NCBI RefSeq assembly: GCF_000022565.1
Contig: NC_012483.1
Coordinates: forward strand, 558,001-622,000
Length of the DNA stretch: 64,000 bases
Direction of reading: 5' to 3'
From: Acidobacterium capsulatum ATCC 51196
GTDB lineage: Bacteria; Acidobacteriota; Terriglobia; Terriglobales; Acidobacteriaceae
This document shows positions 62,701 to 64,000 of this stretch, piece by piece (the first letter of the stretch is position 1; each line of letters starts with the position of its first letter). The notes under the pieces were generated by a model that was not told where the DNA came from, did not search any database, and worked only from the letters and a program-made list of their open reading frames with translations. A program made the translations under genes and the position numbers.

Positions 62701-63472
62701 TGCTCACCACGTTCACCGTGCCGCCGCTCGTGCGTCCGTACCGGGCGTCATAGGTGTTGGTCATCACATTGATTTCGCTGATGCTGTCGATATTCGGCGA
62801 GACGGTCCACTCACCGGGCGAGTGATTGTCATAGCCGAACTGGCTGGTGATGTTCGTGCCGTTCAGGGTGAACTGATTATTGCCGACAATACCGCCGCCG
62901 AGCGTGTAGGAGTTGGTGACATCCCAGCCCGTGGTGCCGTGATAGCCGCCAGTGCCGAACTGCGTTTGCGTGAACTGGCTGCCGGGCGTGGTGCCGATCA
63001 GCGTATACGCCTGTTCGCCCTGCACGGGCAGGCTCTCAAGTTCTCGCTCACCGATGACGGTGCCGCCGGAACCGGTGGCTGTCTCCAGTTGGGGCGGCGC
63101 GCCGCTCACGACTACCTGCTGATCGACTGCGCCGACCGGCAAGGTGAAGTTCTGATTGAAGGTCTGGGCGGCGAGCAGCGTCACCTTGTCTTGCACCAGA
63201 GATTTGAAGCCCTCTGCTTTGGCCGTCACCGTGTAGGTGCCCGGCAGTACGTAGGGAATGTAATAGACACCCTTTGCACTCGTCTTTGCCGTGTAGCTGG
63301 TGCCCGAAGCGTTGTTGACCGCCGTTACGCTGGCGTTTTTGATGACGGCACCGGACGAATCGGTGACCTGCCCGGTGAGTGTGGAGCGAAACTCCTGCGC
63401 ATGGCTGGCAGCCGCGAACAGAAGGAACGCCAGAAGAAAGACTCCGGCGAACCGGAGGAGGGATCTTTGCAT
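59753..63472 (-). CDS. Oar-like TonB-dependent outer-membrane receptor with carboxypeptidase-regulatory domain (second copy)
   Basis: A 1239-residue outer-membrane protein with the same architecture as the 36-kb gene: signal peptide (SLLRFAGVFLLAFLLFAAASHA), CarboxypepD_reg domain (TLTGQVTDSSGAVIKNASVTAVNN ... GTYTVTAKAEGF), plug-like segment (LNGTNITSQFGYD, NVMTNTYDARYGRTSGGTVNV) and a long barrel ending in VFF. The two copies are clearly paralogous but diverged. I placed the start at ATG 63472; the frame continues to 63541 but the signal peptide starts here. Two LacI-type palindromes lie 55-90 bp upstream. With the adjacent GH92 gene it may import mannose-containing oligosaccharides (inference). 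Confidence 0.92.
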   Translation of the reverse strand: MQRSLLRFAGVFLLAFLLFAAASHAQEFRSTLTGQVTDSSGAVIKNASVTAVNNASGTSYTAKTSAKGVYYIPYVLPGTYTVTAKAEGFKSLVQDKVTLLAAQTFNQNFTLPVGAVDQQVVVSGAPPQLETATGSGGTVIGERELESLPVQGEQAYTLIGTTPGSQFTQTQFGTGGYHGTTGWDVTNSYTLGGGIVGNNQFTLNGTNITSQFGYDNHSPGEWTVSPNIDSISEINVMTNTYDARYGRTSGGTVNVVSKAGTNKYHASARYAYQGSIFNANTFENNLAGQPRQGEVQNQFWITAGGPVIHNKLFFFFAFEGYRQVLAGTTLEHVPPAYLRPGYNGNAGVDFSLVQKMDPAEFPDGLPIYQPGTAYCLDGGTATACNSDHVAQTEFPNDSLPASDINSTAAAVLKYIPLPNVPGTENLARGDNYIAHTPDLYSYNQPQIRVDYNLGEKTKMYSYFLWWKGTENRSQNGLTGIAANGNINHLREDWVATQDITHVFTPTLVGDFKASFDRFYESSPDGDLTHQTNPSAIGLGMPLPGSTSSEYLPEFGVSDNWGTGLVSGNTIFGNQENADVTNNYTLDIDFTKSAGAHNIEFGGEIDEFQYGGFPYSGGHPNGDFSFNSGWTQFNPHNQNCYQATPGGTNQCNSNQPNGSSLASFYLGDPGSGGVDWIDSIMEGYPVFAGYFQDNWRVNHRLTLNLGIRYDVQRGLRERHNALNRGLCLTCVNPLTNDATYQANVANSANDAAWQAAGIDPTTLQTVYGGVQFAGTNGQSRDAYNTDWSNVGPRIGFAFAVDPKTVIRGGYGIMYSYGLEGGSSIGFAQTTNYTASLDGGNTPTSYFQSGKPFSTGLLKPTGTSLGLLTDVGNGTIQADFPDRKIPMEQIVSFGVQRALPGNMVLDVKYAGNFSSRLRVNLWRNGVATLAALKAAQANPQIWDQQVPNPYYGVAAMSGPGQCGTSSTVEAIALILPGSQYCSPGGYGLVGQYNAPLGRNWYDGLEVKLDREATGRGPSFHLAYTYSKTINGDGYENGWPYQDPFQIHWLAGTDRTHVFSLTTVWNLPVGRGGWIATRPNRAVGVLINDWTLSGVFNAQSGTPVGLNTGYYYTCPSQSFRPKNGTSVGQGHWFNNDESCWRGIPQWGLMNLPGTTAQVRNPTIPSLNLSIQKTTAIWNNLKFQIRLDAFNALNSVLFGGPDTNPGDGPATFSPNAGWSGFGTVGPQQQNFPRQLQISGKVFF

Positions 63473-63526
63473 CTTGGGCTCCAAAGTGTTGCGTTTTTGC
63501 AATGGTGCTCGCTCTCTGGCTACAAA

Positions 63527-63540
63527 TGATAGCGTTATCA
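63527..63540. promoter_or_regulatory. LacI-type operator-like palindrome 1
   Basis: TGATAGCGTTATCA, with a central CG as in LacI-family sites. It lies 55-69 bp before the start codon of the receptor. Confidence 0.5.
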
Positions 63541-63548
63541 TTGCAGTA

Positions 63549-63562
63549 TGGGAGCGTTCCCA
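63549..63562. promoter_or_regulatory. LacI-type operator-like palindrome 2
   Basis: TGGGAGCGTTCCCA resembles sites bound by LacI-type sugar regulators such as CebR in other bacteria (TGGGAGCGCTCCCA, from memory). Centre-to-centre spacing to site 1 is 22 bp, two helical turns. Confidence 0.5.
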
Positions 63563-63802
63563 TTTGCCACAACACTATGCAGTCACATCGCACCTGCCGT
63601 CAACATTTTTTTACAAAAGAAAAAAGCCGCCGCTCCCGATAAGCCGATTCTCCTCCTTCGAGCGAATCTCCCTCTAGACCCTCTGATTAAACGGTTGTCT
63701 CTGCATTCTCGAGCTTCGCGCGTTGCGAAAGGATGATCACAAGATGGATATGCTCCTGCCTTCGAGCCCATGATTTGCGAACGGATCTGACGCCCATATC
63801 AC

Positions 63803-63816
63803 TGATAACGCTATCT
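63803..63816. promoter_or_regulatory. LacI-type operator-like palindrome 3
   Basis: TGATAACGCTATCT matches the complement of site 1 (TGATAACGCTATCA) at 13 of 14 positions. It is 276 bp from site 1. Confidence 0.45.
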
Positions 63817-64000
63817 TTTCTGCTGCCTTCCGGAGAAGAATGCGGATTCGCGCGCCGCACAGTCTTTGCCGGCTTGTCTTCACGCAAACCGTGAAGGCAG
63901 CCTGGCGAACGAGACCATCGGCCGTCCAGCTTGCAAATGAAACCTGGGCCACGAGCTGCGGCTACACCTCTTGCCGGCACCGGAGCAGGAAACGAGGCGG

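Larger units (their letters stand above)
63473..64000. other. Promoter region of the second Oar-like receptor and window end
   Basis: 528 bp with no convincing gene. It holds three LacI-type operator-like palindromes (63527, 63549, 63803). The last one may belong to a gene beyond the window end. ORFs drawn here are short and look like noise. Confidence 0.6.

Noticed and set aside
63687-63980. 97-aa minus-strand frame at the window end
   Set aside because: No family match, no ribosome site, and it spans an operator-like palindrome.

Overview
The window is GC-rich, densely coded and free of tRNA/rRNA genes, CRISPR arrays or insertion sequences that I can recognise. The gene content points to an Acidobacteriota bacterium of the Terriglobia type (Acidobacterium/Terriglobus-like). 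The main pointers are two very large Oar-like TonB-dependent receptors with an N-terminal carboxypeptidase-regulatory domain, an NHL/Ig-repeat surface protein, a VPS10/BNR protein, a Pal lipoprotein with an inserted Ig-like domain, and LPS genes (lpxD, PagL-like) showing a Gram-negative envelope. The taxonomic call is an inference from family content, not from a marker gene.

Left part (1-7.2 kb): the end of a sensor histidine kinase, a Gfo/Idh/MocA oxidoreductase, then a complete leftward Tol-Pal envelope operon: tolQ, exbD/tolR, a TonB-type protein in the TolA position, tolB, pal, cpoB. From 7.4 to 17 kb there are housekeeping genes: recN, a DUF1697 gene, recR, a secreted C45-type hydrolase, a CCA/poly(A) polymerase-family nucleotidyltransferase with a histone-H1-like tail, a small conserved gene, lpxD and a REC-PAS protein. 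The DUF1697 and recR genes are separated by 572 bp of non-coding DNA carrying three near-identical 20-bp palindromes.

Middle (17-36 kb): a MASE1-PAS-GGDEF diguanylate cyclase, ftcD, a PagL-like lipid A deacylase, yebC, an aldo/keto reductase, an RND-type adaptor with a DUF4097 protein, glgA, rsmA, a FecR-domain protein, ruvC, a TsdA-like dihaem cytochrome paired with a Tat-exported DsrE-like protein, thiG, and two small envelope-associated genes. Several intergenic regions hold hairpin-forming dispersed repeats.

Right part (36-64 kb) is devoted to the cell surface and extracellular polymer use: an Oar-like receptor, a TrmJ-like methyltransferase, a small beta-barrel protein, a 1482-aa NHL/Ig protein, an amidase, a cold-shock protein, a secreted zinc metalloprotease, an S10 carboxypeptidase, a VPS10/BNR protein, a GH92 alpha-mannosidase and a second Oar-like receptor. 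A precise 264-bp tandem duplication sits between the Ig protein and the beta-barrel gene and has created a chimeric 87-codon gene. LacI-type operator-like palindromes precede the second Oar-like receptor, which with the adjacent mannosidase suggests a regulated glycan-uptake locus (inference).
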